A DNA stretch of 29,857 nt from Lutibacter sp. (GCA_021647265.1 JAKIVA010000036.1:1-29857), one strand, 5' to 3'; positions 7,827 through 17,025 are shown, counted from the stretch's first letter. A program made the numbers and translations. The notes: generated from the letters alone by a model not told the origin.

Positions 7827-8687
7827 TTACGTCTTTTTTATAATATAAATTAAGGAAGAATATTCTTTTGATTTAAGTGCCTTTAAATTTGATAATAATC
7901 CTACATAAAAAGCTTTGATAAAATTACTTTTACCTGTTTTATATTTTTCACTAAGCAAAGAGACATAGAACGAATCAAATTTCATTGGTAGCATATTTAC
8001 AACATTCATTTGTTGTTTCAAAAATAATTTTTGAATAGCTGTTTTAGAAAAATGCCACAAATGTCTTGGCACATCAAAAGCTGCCCAAAAATGCTTATAG
8101 TAATAAGCATCATAACTTTTATAATTTGGAACTGCCACCAATAAAATACCATTGGGTTTAAGCATTGTTTTTATTTTTAAAAGGTACACTTCTAAATCAG
8201 GAACGTGTTCTAACACATGCCATAAAGTTATCACATCAAATCTTTGAGATTTAATTTCTTTCAATTCTGAATACAATACGGGTGAATTTGTTAAAGATAA
8301 TTTTTTATCAGCTATTTTTTTTGCTTTTATATTTGGTTCAACACCTGTAACATTCCACCCGTTTTTTTTACACATCAATAAAAAATCACCTGTTCCACAT
8401 CCAATATCTAATATTGTTTTTTGAGTTGTTTTAAATGAATTGATGAGTTTTAGTTTATTTTTTAAAGCAACTTTTTTAACAATTTGATATAGCTTGTCTG
8501 TAAAAGATTTTTTTGAATCTGTATGAGAAATATAGTTCTCACTTTCATAATAAGAAGCCAATTCTTCACCTATAGGCTTAGGGAAAGTTTCAAGCATTTC
8601 AAAAGCTGAATTATACAGCAAATCAAATTTTTTATTTGATACTGTATAATCTTCACAGGTTAAATAAATCTTTTTTTTAGCACTCAT
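7827..8687 (-). CDS. class I SAM-dependent methyltransferase
   Basis: 286-residue Rossmann-fold methyltransferase of the Methyltransf_23 type. Motif I is ILDIGCGTGDF (92-102), the acidic end of strand 2 is VTGVEPN, motif IV is FDVITLWHVLEHVPD, and a later DVPRHLWHFS segment is typical of this subgroup. The N-terminus (LTCEDYTVSN...) resembles the short domain that precedes many sugar- or lipid-associated methyltransferases. The substrate cannot be inferred. It lies 62 bp downstream of mnmG on the same strand, with a parS-like site in the gap, and may be read from the mnmG transcript. Confidence 0.85.
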   Translation of the reverse strand: MSAKKKIYLTCEDYTVSNKKFDLLYNSAFEMLETFPKPIGEELASYYESENYISHTDSKKSFTDKLYQIVKKVALKNKLKLINSFKTTQKTILDIGCGTGDFLLMCKKNGWNVTGVEPNIKAKKIADKKLSLTNSPVLYSELKEIKSQRFDVITLWHVLEHVPDLEVYLLKIKTMLKPNGILLVAVPNYKSYDAYYYKHFWAAFDVPRHLWHFSKTAIQKLFLKQQMNVVNMLPMKFDSFYVSLLSEKYKTGKSNFIKAFYVGLLSNLKALKSKEYSSLIYIIKKT

Positions 8688-8725
8688 TTAAAAAAATATT
8701 TTATTTTAAATCAAAATAATTAGTA

Positions 8726-8741
8726 GGTTCCACGTGGAACG
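8726..8741. promoter_or_regulatory. parS-like palindrome downstream of mnmG
   Basis: The 14-bp perfect palindrome GTTCCACGTGGAAC (8727-8740) matches the ParB-binding consensus TGTTNCACGTGNAACA except at the two outermost bases. It lies 9 bp after the mnmG stop codon, in the gap before the methyltransferase gene. Confidence 0.6.
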
Positions 8742-8749
8742 TTACAAAA

Positions 8750-10621
8750 TTATCTTCCCATATACACTAATAACACAGAAATATCACTTGGTGAAACTCC
8801 ACTAATTCTGCTTGCCTGTGAAATAGTTATTGGTTTAATATTGGTTAATTTTTGACGAGCCTCAATTGATAATGATTTCACTTTGGAATAATCAAAAGTT
8901 GATGGTATTGCAACATTTTCCAACCTATTTAACTTATCAGCCTGATTTTTTTCTTTTGCTATATACCCGGCATATTTCACATGAATTTCTGTTTGTTCAA
9001 CTATTTCATTGTCTATATTATTTTCTTTAATGAAAGCCTCAACTTTTGGCAATTTTTTAAGGTCGTTAAAGTCTAGTTGCGGCCTAGCCGCAATCTTGAA
9101 CAACTTCATAGATTGAGGTATTTTAGCCGTATTCTTATCTTCTAAAATTGGGTTTATTTCTGCAGGTTTGACACTTGTATCGGTTAAAAATTTTACAAAT
9201 AAATCTGTTTTTGTTTGTTTTTCAATAACCCTATCCATTCTTTCTTTGGAGGCTAAACCTAGTTTAAACGCTAAAGGAGTTAGTCGCAAATCGGCATTAT
9301 CCTGTCTTAATAAAGTTCTGTATTCTGCTCTTGAAGTAAACATTCTATAAGGTTCCTCAGTTCCTTTTGTAATTAAATCATCTATTAAAACGCCAATATA
9401 GGCTTCATTCCGTTTCAAAATAAAAGGCGACTTGTTTTGAATATTTAAAGCCGCATTAATTCCAGCCATCAACCCTTGAGCCGCAGCCTCTTCATAACCG
9501 GTAGTGCCATTTATTTGTCCAGCAAAATATAAATTCTTTATTAATTTTGTTTCTAAGGTATGTAATAATTGAGTAGGTGGAAAGAAATCATATTCTATCG
9601 CATAACCGTATCTGAAAAACTTGACGTTTTCAAAACCTGCAACTTTACGCAGGGCTTTATCCTGAACATCTTCTGGCAAAGAAGTTGAAAAGCCATTAAC
9701 ATAAACTTCAGCAGTGTTCCACCCTTCAGGCTCAACAAATAATTGATGACGCTCTTTAGTAGCAAACCTATCTATTTTATCTTCAATTGAAGGACAATAT
9801 CTTGGACCTATACTTTTAATTCTACCACTAAACATAGGAGATCTATCAAAACCTGTTCGTAACAAATTATGAACCTCTTTAGAGGTGTAACTCATATAGC
9901 AAGACCGTTGCTCTCCTAAGGGTTTAGTAGTAGCTAAATAAGAGAATTTTTCAGGGTTTACATCACCAGGCTGTTCAATCATTTTAGAATAGTCTAAGGA
10001 TCTTCCATCAACTCTAGGAGGAGTTCCAGTTTTCATTCTTCCAGATTCGAAGCCAACGTTTTCTAATGCCTCGGTTATACCGATAGAAGCACTTTCACCT
10101 GCCCTACCTCCACCAAAAGTTTTTTCACCAATATGGATGAGTCCGTTTAAAAATGTCCCAGCAGTAATAATAACAGTTCTCGATTTTATTTTAATACCTA
10201 AAGCTGTTTTAACACCAACAATTATATTCCCATCAAAAAGTAAGTCTGTAACATTATCCTGGTAAAAATCAATATTAATTGTTTTTTCAAGCATTAGCCT
10301 CCAATATTCAGAAAAACGCATACGATCACTTTGCGCTCTAGGACTCCACATAGCAGGTCCCTTAGATTTGTTCAACATTTTAAATTGAATAGCAGTATTA
10401 TCAGTAACAACAGCGCTATAACCACCCAATGCATCGATTTCGCGAATGATTTGACCTTTAGCAATACCACCCATTGCAGGATTACAACTCATTTGCGCTA
10501 TATTTTGCAAACTCATTGTAATTAGTAATGTTTTACATCCCATATTAGCACTTGCCGCAGCAGCTTCGCTACCCGCATGACCCCCACCAATTACAATAAC
10601 ATCATATACAGTAGTAAACAT
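8750..10621 (-). CDS. mnmG: tRNA uridine-5-carboxymethylaminomethyl modification enzyme (GidA)
   Basis: 623-residue FAD protein which, with MnmE, installs the carboxymethylaminomethyl group on U34 of certain tRNAs in the cytoplasm. Full length for the family. Visible features are the N-terminal FAD-binding GGGHAGSEAA (12-21), CNPAMGGIAKG with the family cysteine, GTFLNGLIHIG, GRMKTGTPPR, CPSIEDKI, GQINGTTGYEEAAAQGLMAGINAA and a C-terminal MnmE/tRNA-binding part ending in ISGVSPSDISVLLVY. The ATG at 10621 fits the family start. Two parS-like palindromes bracket the gene. It sits 33 bp downstream of ybeY and is probably in the same transcription unit. Confidence 0.98.
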   Translation of the reverse strand: MFTTVYDVIVIGGGHAGSEAAAASANMGCKTLLITMSLQNIAQMSCNPAMGGIAKGQIIREIDALGGYSAVVTDNTAIQFKMLNKSKGPAMWSPRAQSDRMRFSEYWRLMLEKTINIDFYQDNVTDLLFDGNIIVGVKTALGIKIKSRTVIITAGTFLNGLIHIGEKTFGGGRAGESASIGITEALENVGFESGRMKTGTPPRVDGRSLDYSKMIEQPGDVNPEKFSYLATTKPLGEQRSCYMSYTSKEVHNLLRTGFDRSPMFSGRIKSIGPRYCPSIEDKIDRFATKERHQLFVEPEGWNTAEVYVNGFSTSLPEDVQDKALRKVAGFENVKFFRYGYAIEYDFFPPTQLLHTLETKLIKNLYFAGQINGTTGYEEAAAQGLMAGINAALNIQNKSPFILKRNEAYIGVLIDDLITKGTEEPYRMFTSRAEYRTLLRQDNADLRLTPLAFKLGLASKERMDRVIEKQTKTDLFVKFLTDTSVKPAEINPILEDKNTAKIPQSMKLFKIAARPQLDFNDLKKLPKVEAFIKENNIDNEIVEQTEIHVKYAGYIAKEKNQADKLNRLENVAIPSTFDYSKVKSLSIEARQKLTNIKPITISQASRISGVSPSDISVLLVYMGR

Positions 10622-10634
10622 AATTTATTCGTTT

Positions 10635-10650
10635 TGTTCCACGTGGAACG
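10635..10650. promoter_or_regulatory. parS-like palindrome upstream of mnmG
   Basis: TGTTCCACGTGGAACG matches 15 of 16 positions of TGTTNCACGTGNAACA, with a perfect 14-bp palindrome at 10636-10649. It occupies the 33-bp gap between the ybeY stop and the mnmG start, where bound ParB could also affect mnmG transcription. Confidence 0.65.
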
Positions 10651-10654
10651 TTTA

Positions 10655-11068
10655 TTAAGATTTTAATAGCATTAAACATTTATCTTCCTCAGTTCTCATT
10701 ATTGTGTTTTCTTCAGCTGTTTTGTCATGATAACCCATAAAATGCAAAACACCGTGTATTAAAACTCTATTAAGCTCATTATCAGTATTTTGACTAAATT
10801 TTACTGCATTTTCTTTAACTCTTTCTATGGAAATAAAAATATCTCCGCCTATTAATTTTCCTATGGTATAATCAAAGCTGAGAATATCAGTAAATGTATC
10901 ATGGTTTAAAAATTCAATATTTAATTTTAGTAAATATTCATCATCACAAAAAATATAATTCAATTCTCCTTCTTTAAAACCATAAGAATCAATACAAGTA
11001 GAAATCCAGTTTTTTAGAACTTCTTCGTTTTGTAATTTAAAATTTGTTTCGTAATTGAATTGAATCAT
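10655..11068 (-). CDS. ybeY: endoribonuclease YbeY (rRNA maturation factor)
   Basis: Single-strand-specific metallo-endoribonuclease acting in 16S rRNA 3'-end maturation and ribosome quality control. With the start at ATG 11068 it has 137 residues and begins MIQFNYETNFKLQNEE, the usual flavobacterial N-terminus. A longer frame to 11098 adds ten residues not typical of the family. The zinc motif reads HGVLHFMGYHD (His105, His109, His114), a variant of HGxLHxxGYDH. The 5' end overlaps the 3' end of the DUF4175 gene by 32 bp, implying translational coupling. Confidence 0.95.
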   Translation of the reverse strand: MIQFNYETNFKLQNEEVLKNWISTCIDSYGFKEGELNYIFCDDEYLLKLNIEFLNHDTFTDILSFDYTIGKLIGGDIFISIERVKENAVKFSQNTDNELNRVLIHGVLHFMGYHDKTAEENTIMRTEEDKCLMLLKS

Positions 11069-14000
11069 TTGTTTTGGCTGAATTTTTAAAATACTCAAGC
11101 ACCTTCTTTTTATAAATAGTTTGCAAAGGTAAGGATTGTCTATTTAATATTTCGTTATAATTAAAGTAGTGATTTTGTAGTTTTAGTTTATTTATTATTC
11201 TTTTATTAAAAAGTTGAAGATTTTCTTTAGATTTTCTTTTAATATCTTTACCCTGTTCTGAAGTAGCTTTATCAAGTTTTAACAATTCATAATTTAGCTG
11301 TTGTATATTTTCTACTAACTTTTGAGAAAACCCACGATCTAGTAATTCTTTTTCTAATTCCTCCATTTTTTTTACAGCATTTCTGAACCCATTACCATTT
11401 TTATCATTTTCATGTAACATTTTTTTAAGTGCTTGTCTTAAAAATTCTTGCTCTTTATAAATTTCATAGAGTTCACCTTTGCGCTGTTCATCAGATTGTT
11501 CACCTTTGTTGCCAAATGATTTTCCACTTTTTTCACCTTCTTTTTCCCCTTTCTTCAAACCTTCTTTGATCTTATCAGATAACTCACCTTGCTTTTTAAT
11601 AATATCGGGCAAGCTAAATTCTTGAGAGCCTCCTTTCCCTTTCCCCATACTGGGTGTAGCATTCATTAAACTTTCTAACAAATTACTTAACTGATTTGCT
11701 AAATTATTTACTGAAGTTAGGGTGAAATGTTCATCAGAAACACCTTGTTCTGTATTGTTTTCAGAAAAATTTATTAAAGATTTATCAATATAATAATGTA
11801 CGTTAGATACATCTTTTTGAATAGCGCCACCCAATTTAACCAAACGTAAGGACAACACATATAAGCTATCGTCAATATGTTCAAAATATTCTTTTAATAC
11901 ATATTGCCTTTTTAAATAATTGGGGTATTCTGGATGGTTATTATCAATTTCAGAAAACCTATTTAATAGTTTTTCTTGCTGAAATGAGAATTCAATTAAA
12001 TTTTCTACAATTTTTCTTAAATCGTCAATATTTTCATCTAATTGCTCTCCTTCCATTGCACTCATAGATTGCTCAAAATATTGACTTAATGTCTGCATTT
12101 TTTTTGCAGCATCTCTCTGATTTTTTTTGGCATTGTTATTTTGTTGTTTTGTCAATTCGCTTTTTGCCTTGTCTAACTCCTTATCAATATCGTTTATGAT
12201 TTGAGTATTCTTTGGCAAATTCATTGGGCGTTCTAATTCTATATTTTGCCTATTTAATTCATCAATTTCTTTTTTTATAGCGTCAAATTCATCTTTAATT
12301 TTCTGTTGTCTTTGTATCATTTTGTCTTTATCATTTTGTTTTGATAAAGTATCTTGCTTATTTGCTAATTGATTCAACTTATCAGCAATTTGATTTGCTT
12401 TTTGCTCAACATAAAAACGTTTTGTGAGTTCTAAAATACGTTTTAAACTTTTTTGATTTTGTTTGTTTTTTTTGGTAAACTCTTTTAATTTTTTAATCAA
12501 ATCTTCTTTTTCTAATTTTTTTGACAACTCATTAAGTTCATTTAATATTTTGTTTTGTTCAACCAATTTTTTTGTTTCTTCAATACGTTTTTTTAATGCT
12601 TCTTTTTTCTCTATTAAATCTTTAGTTACAGGAAGTTCTTTTAAATTCTGATTTAATTGTTTTGTTTGTTTTTGAAACATTTCCTGATACTGATTTTGGC
12701 GTTTTAAAAATTGTACTAATTTGTTTCTATCATTCCAATCTATGGTTGCCTTTTTTTGAAGTTGCTTATTAAATTTTTCAAGGTCATTGGTTGCTTCTTT
12801 AGATTTTTCTAATGATTTAGAAATAGTACTAATTTCTTCTTTCTGTTTGTTTAACAGTTCTTCTTTAAGTTCTTTATCGGTTTTATTGTAGTATCTAAAT
12901 TTTTTGCTCTTTGTTTTTTTACTACCATTAACAGCATCGTTATCAAAAACCACAAAATAAAATTCATATTCAATACCTTTTTCAATCGATATTCCTTCAG
13001 GAAATAGATAATAAAAATCTGTAAATGTAGATGTTGGTATATTAATTTGATGTTTTTTTAATTGTCTTTGATTGGATTTATCAAAGTATATTAATTGAAG
13101 TTTTGTTAATCCATAATCATCACCTAATTGACCTACAAATTGAACTGGCCCGAAACTAATAGAGTCAATATCTGATTCAACATTTATTGTAGGGTACTCG
13201 TCAGGGGTAACCTGTATTGAAAAGTTTAATGATTCATAATTAACAAGTTGCTTGTTGGAAGATGAAATTTTATAATTAATAGATTCTAATATTTTTTTTG
13301 AATAACTAAAATAATCTTTTGTGTTGTGTTTAAAATTAATAAAATTTTCATCATCAATATTGAAAATAACATTATCTGTTTGGTGTGTTTCTACCTGCCA
13401 AGTTATGTTGGTACCCTCAGGAACAATTGTATTACCAGTATTTTGTACAACTTTATTGTTTTTCCCAGTGTAATTAGGGTAGTTTAATACCATTTTTAAA
13501 TTTGTAATTACTGGGGTTGGAATAACGGTTATTTTATATCTTTCAGAGGTTACACCATTCGCTTCTAAATAAAAATGAATAGACTTGTTTATACTCGTAA
13601 AATTATATTCAAAATTACCTATGTCATTATTTTTTAAATAATAATTTTCATTTTTAAAAATAATTTTAGCTTCTTCAGGCGCTATGTTTCCTTTTGTTTC
13701 AACAAGTAACGTAAAAGGTTCTCCTTCAATTACATTTAATGATTTATTCAAAATATTAAAAGAAAAAGGTGCTGGAGGCACAAACTGGGTTTTATAATGG
13801 ATCACTCTTGAAAAACTATCATTAAAAATAGATGTATTTCCAGTAAAGTAAATAATCAGCCAAATTAATATAGGTAATAGTACATACTTAATATATTTTT
13901 TATTGGTTGTAAAATCTATAGCACGTATAAATGGTATTGGTTTTAATTCATTAGATTTTTGTTCAATACTAGCTTCTATAAGTTCAGAATTTTGCTTACT

Positions 14001-14348
14001 ATTTTTTAACTGAATCACATTCAGTAATTTATCGCGAACTTCAGGAAAATGATTCCCAATAATTTTTGAAGCTTCAATTTTATTAATACCCTGTTTAGCT
14101 CCAATTATTTTAACTATTGGAAAAGCAACATAAAAAATTAATAAGGCTACTTCAACTAAGATAAATAGCCAAAATAAAAGTGTTCTGAATAATGGTTTTA
14201 GCCATAAAAAATATTCAATAAGAAGTGTGAAAATGAAGTACAAAAAGCCGATAGCAAAAAACAATAAAAGGCCTTTAATAAGTTCATTTACATAAAATTT
14301 TTGAATGAATTTTTGAAGTTTTACTTCTATGTGTTTAAAATTACTCAA
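11037..14348 (-). CDS. DUF4175-family membrane-anchored coiled-coil protein
   Basis: 1103-residue protein of unknown function, in the context usual for Bacteroidota (directly upstream of ybeY and mnmG). Three membrane helices lie near the N-terminus (about 23-50, 54-80 and 150-170). A beta-rich extracytoplasmic part follows (about 185-500, including GEPFTLLVETKG and PTPVITNLKMVLNYPNY). After about residue 505 there is a very long Lys/Glu/Gln-rich coiled coil, including a glycine/lysine stretch GMGKGKGGSQEF. The start is the unusual TTG at 14348: there is no in-frame ATG for almost 300 codons downstream, and a stop lies 12 codons upstream, while the N-terminal sequence is family-like. An envelope scaffold role is possible but not shown. 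Confidence 0.88.
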   Translation of the reverse strand: MSNFKHIEVKLQKFIQKFYVNELIKGLLLFFAIGFLYFIFTLLIEYFLWLKPLFRTLLFWLFILVEVALLIFYVAFPIVKIIGAKQGINKIEASKIIGNHFPEVRDKLLNVIQLKNSKQNSELIEASIEQKSNELKPIPFIRAIDFTTNKKYIKYVLLPILIWLIIYFTGNTSIFNDSFSRVIHYKTQFVPPAPFSFNILNKSLNVIEGEPFTLLVETKGNIAPEEAKIIFKNENYYLKNNDIGNFEYNFTSINKSIHFYLEANGVTSERYKITVIPTPVITNLKMVLNYPNYTGKNNKVVQNTGNTIVPEGTNITWQVETHQTDNVIFNIDDENFINFKHNTKDYFSYSKKILESINYKISSSNKQLVNYESLNFSIQVTPDEYPTINVESDIDSISFGPVQFVGQLGDDYGLTKLQLIYFDKSNQRQLKKHQINIPTSTFTDFYYLFPEGISIEKGIEYEFYFVVFDNDAVNGSKKTKSKKFRYYNKTDKELKEELLNKQKEEISTISKSLEKSKEATNDLEKFNKQLQKKATIDWNDRNKLVQFLKRQNQYQEMFQKQTKQLNQNLKELPVTKDLIEKKEALKKRIEETKKLVEQNKILNELNELSKKLEKEDLIKKLKEFTKKNKQNQKSLKRILELTKRFYVEQKANQIADKLNQLANKQDTLSKQNDKDKMIQRQQKIKDEFDAIKKEIDELNRQNIELERPMNLPKNTQIINDIDKELDKAKSELTKQQNNNAKKNQRDAAKKMQTLSQYFEQSMSAMEGEQLDENIDDLRKIVENLIEFSFQQEKLLNRFSEIDNNHPEYPNYLKRQYVLKEYFEHIDDSLYVLSLRLVKLGGAIQKDVSNVHYYIDKSLINFSENNTEQGVSDEHFTLTSVNNLANQLSNLLESLMNATPSMGKGKGGSQEFSLPDIIKKQGELSDKIKEGLKKGEKEGEKSGKSFGNKGEQSDEQRKGELYEIYKEQEFLRQALKKMLHENDKNGNGFRNAVKKMEELEKELLDRGFSQKLVENIQQLNYELLKLDKATSEQGKDIKRKSKENLQLFNKRIINKLKLQNHYFNYNEILNRQSLPLQTIYKKKVLEYFKNSAKTNDSIQLRNKF

Positions 14349-14374
14349 TATGTTATTTTTAATTCTAGTAAAAG

Positions 14375-14394
14375 CTAAAATTAACTAAAATTAA
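14375..14394. repeat. tandem 10-bp repeat between regulator and DUF4175 gene
   Basis: CTAAAATTAA occurs twice in tandem (14375-14384 and 14385-14394) inside the 47-bp gap between the response-regulator stop and the DUF4175 TTG start. The period of about one helical turn would suit a dimeric regulator, but low complexity may explain it. Confidence 0.35.
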
Positions 14395-14395
14395 C

Positions 14396-15040
14396 TTACA
14401 GAATAACAATTTTTTCTTTGATAGCGTAAAGTACTAATCCTATTCTAGTTTTAGCATCTAATTTTTCAAATAAAGATTCTCTATAGTTTTCAATAGTTTT
14501 AGGACTTAAAAACATAACGTCGGCTATTTGTTTGTAGGTCATTTCAGTACATGCTAATTTTAAAAATTCCAATTCTCTATCCTTTAATTTAATTTTAGTT
14601 AATTTGCCTTTGTTATCAATAGAGTTAAGTAACGTATTTGTAACATTCTCGGTATAATAAAATCCGTTTGAATGTATTTCTTTCAACGCATGCTGCAATA
14701 CTTTTGGGTGAATGTCTTTTAACAAATAACCTTTTGCTCCTGCTCGAAGCATATTTAAAATTGTAACTTCATCAGCCTCCATTGAAAGTGCTAAAACTTT
14801 AATGGTTGGTTTATTATTTTTTAACCATTGTGTGGCTTCAATTCCATTCATAATAGGCATTTTAATATCCATAAGCACCACTTCTGGTTCAATATTATTC
14901 TTAGAAAAATAATCAACCAATTCTTTCCCGTTATTTAAAATGGCGATAACATTAAATTCTTCAAAATTTGAAATTAAACCGTTTAGTGCTTGTGAAAATA
15001 GTAAATGGTCATCTACAATTATTATATCTATTTTTTTCAT
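14396..15040 (-). CDS. NarL/FixJ-family response regulator
   Basis: 214-residue two-component regulator. The N-terminal receiver domain (1-120) has acidic pocket residues Asp10 and Asp11, the phosphoacceptor Asp58 (LMDIKMP), Ser86 in the Thr/Ser position and Lys108 (GYLLKD). The C-terminal LuxR-type helix-turn-helix (about 147-205) reads LKDRELEFLKLACTEMTYKQIADVMFLSPKTIENY, read here as separate pieces. It should be phosphorylated by the histidine kinase encoded 7 bp upstream and then bind DNA. Targets are unknown; the operon itself and the downstream DUF4175 gene are candidates. Confidence 0.94.
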   Translation of the reverse strand: MKKIDIIIVDDHLLFSQALNGLISNFEEFNVIAILNNGKELVDYFSKNNIEPEVVLMDIKMPIMNGIEATQWLKNNKPTIKVLALSMEADEVTILNMLRAGAKGYLLKDIHPKVLQHALKEIHSNGFYYTENVTNTLLNSIDNKGKLTKIKLKDRELEFLKLACTEMTYKQIADVMFLSPKTIENYRESLFEKLDAKTRIGLVLYAIKEKIVIL

Positions 15041-15047
15041 ACTTCAA

Positions 15048-15824
15048 TTATTTTAAACAACGAATGTATAATTTTGTTCCTTTATTTTTTTTAGATGTTA
15101 AATCTATGTCTGCTCCTATTAAAGTTGCCCTACTTTTTATGTTTAACAAACCAATACCTGTATGGTTTTTTTTATTGTTGAAATCAAAGCCCACCCCATC
15201 ATCTTCGGCATTAATTTCTAAATAATTATCTGTATAATTAAATGCAATTTTTAAATTTTCAGCCTTCGAATATTTTAATGTATTATTACAAAATTCTTGT
15301 AAAATTCTAAATAAAATTATTTCCTTTTCATTACTTAAATTATACGATTTATCGTTCATACTAAACGTTGCATTTATAACATTTAGGCGGTTAAATCTGT
15401 CTATTTCAAGTTTTGTAGAAGCTAGTAATCCTATGTTTTTAATAGTATCTGGGCTTAACGATTTAGCTAAATCTCGTAACTCTTGTAAACTTTTACTAAC
15501 AATTTCACCTGTCTCAATAATTTTATTTTTTTCAGTTTCGGGTAAATTAACTTGTACAATATTTAATTGCATTTTAGCAACTGATAAAAGCTGACCTATA
15601 TTGTCGTGTATTTCCCAACTAATATTTTGTAAAGCTTGTTCTTGAATTTCTAATTTAGATTTATTTATTTCTTTATCAAATTTTTGCTGTGTTTCACGCT
15701 GTTTAATTAAATACACCATTTTTTTCTTTTGAAAAAAAGAGAAAAAGAAAATAAGTGTTATTACCAAAATTAATACAATAATGGTTGTAATTAAAATTAA
15801 TAGCTGTACTTCTTTTATTTCCAT
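15048..15824 (-). CDS. sensor histidine kinase, HisKA_3 (NarX/LiaS) type
   Basis: 258-residue kinase with one N-terminal membrane helix (about 8-31) and almost no extracytoplasmic domain. A short coiled linker (35-66) leads to the dimerisation and phosphoacceptor helix NISWEIHDNIGQLLS, with His73 as the phosphorylation site. The HATPase_c domain shows the N box (EFCNNTLKYSKA), G1 (DDGVGFD) and G2 (GIGLLNIKSRA). With no sensor domain of its own, it may take its signal from the polytopic membrane protein encoded 3 bp upstream; that is inference. It forms a pair with the NarL-type regulator downstream. Confidence 0.94.
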   Translation of the reverse strand: MEIKEVQLLILITTIIVLILVITLIFFFSFFQKKKMVYLIKQRETQQKFDKEINKSKLEIQEQALQNISWEIHDNIGQLLSVAKMQLNIVQVNLPETEKNKIIETGEIVSKSLQELRDLAKSLSPDTIKNIGLLASTKLEIDRFNRLNVINATFSMNDKSYNLSNEKEIILFRILQEFCNNTLKYSKAENLKIAFNYTDNYLEINAEDDGVGFDFNNKKNHTGIGLLNIKSRATLIGADIDLTSKKNKGTKLYIRCLK

Positions 15825-15827
15825 GTT

Positions 15828-16454
15828 TTATAAGTTATATTCTTTTTTACTAACTATAAAACCCGTTATAAAGCAACCGTACATAATTATATTTAATGGT
15901 AGTAATATGTAATCAAACAACCCTCTGTAATTTAAAAAATTAGCCATCACATATATTGGTAAAATTCCTGAATAAAAAAGTAATACCCCTATACTTATCC
16001 AAAATAATAATAATTTATTAATTCTCAATATTTCATCACTATTTAAAAGTTCAATAAATAAAATTATTGAGCCTATAACTATAAATATACTTCCCAAAAT
16101 TACAGAATACGTTTGACTAACTTGTAATGTTTTTTGTATAAACAAAACATTATAAATATAAAATATAAAATATACTACCAGCATAAAATTTAAGTAATTC
16201 TTATACTTAGTTACATAATGCCTAAATAGTATTAGAAAAAAAATAACGGTAACTAATAAATATACATTGTAAATAAAAAAAGTGTTTTTTATAAGTATAA
16301 ATCCAGTATAGTAACCTGTCAACTCGGTTAAAAACTCATAGAGTAAGTAAAATAAAAAATATTTTAAAAAAGAATTTTTGTATTTGTTGTAGGTTAATGC
16401 ACCAACAAAAAAAGTAATAAAAGCTAAAATACTAAATATGTATGAACTTAACAT
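15828..16454 (-). CDS. polytopic membrane protein of a two-component operon
   Basis: About 208 residues with six to seven predicted membrane helices and an aromatic-rich composition; no recognised enzymatic motif. It lies between a conserved unknown gene and the histidine kinase (3 bp gap), so it may sense or transmit a signal for this kinase. I chose ATG 16454 because it gives a clean 10-bp gap to the upstream gene and starts directly at the first helix (MLSSYIFSILAF). ATG 16508 would add 18 residues (MEQETLLVLHTHNYDIPF) and overlap the upstream gene by 44 bp, and remains possible. Confidence 0.75.
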   Translation of the reverse strand: MLSSYIFSILAFITFFVGALTYNKYKNSFLKYFLFYLLYEFLTELTGYYTGFILIKNTFFIYNVYLLVTVIFFLILFRHYVTKYKNYLNFMLVVYFIFYIYNVLFIQKTLQVSQTYSVILGSIFIVIGSIILFIELLNSDEILRINKLLLFWISIGVLLFYSGILPIYVMANFLNYRGLFDYILLPLNIIMYGCFITGFIVSKKEYNL

Positions 16455-16464
16455 AAAAGGAATA

Positions 16465-16908
16465 TCATAATTGTGGGTATGTAGCACTAGGAGGGTTTCC
16501 TGTTCCACCTAAATTTAAACCCTCAATATCATCAACATCAGAACTAGTCTCGACTGCTGCAATTGTCTTTTTTTGGATTGATTCTTTTTTAGCTGTTGTT
16601 GGTACTAAAAACACAGTAGATAAATTATTTTTAACTGGATTTTTTATATTTTTTCCATAAGCACCAAAATAAACTCTTAATCCATTAATATCAATACCTT
16701 TTTTGGCTCCTACTTCTTTAACGTACGCAATATAATTTTCTAATTCCTCTAAAGAAAACCAAGATGATAATGAATCTTTTTTATTTGGTTTATTATCGAG
16801 TTTTTCAATAATTTTATTCAATTCTTTAGATCTTGTTTTTACAAATTGCTGATTTAATTTTTTTGCTTCTAATGGAGTAATAAGTCCTTTTGGTAAGTTT
16901 GTTTTCAT
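16465..16908 (-). CDS. conserved hypothetical protein, first gene of the two-component operon
   Basis: 147-residue soluble protein, not assigned to a family. The N-terminal half is helical and charged (LNQQFVKTRSKELNKIIEKL), the middle has SSWFSLEELENYIAYVKEVGAKKG and GLRVYFGAYGKN, then TVFLVPT, and the C-terminus is low-complexity and ends in GGTGNPPSATYPQL. The WFSLEELENYI...GLRVYFGAY pattern recurs in small unannotated proteins of Bacteroidota as far as I remember. Its position as first gene before the membrane protein, kinase and regulator suggests a partner role in that signalling unit. Confidence 0.75.
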   Translation of the reverse strand: MKTNLPKGLITPLEAKKLNQQFVKTRSKELNKIIEKLDNKPNKKDSLSSWFSLEELENYIAYVKEVGAKKGIDINGLRVYFGAYGKNIKNPVKNNLSTVFLVPTTAKKESIQKKTIAAVETSSDVDDIEGLNLGGTGNPPSATYPQL

Positions 16909-17025
16909 AATTATATAGATTCTAAAAATTTAATTTGTTAAAAGTACAATTTTAATAAGTTTTATTGATATTTTAATATTCATTTTTGGTAACATTAACC
17001 CTTACTAATTTAACTTATAATAACA

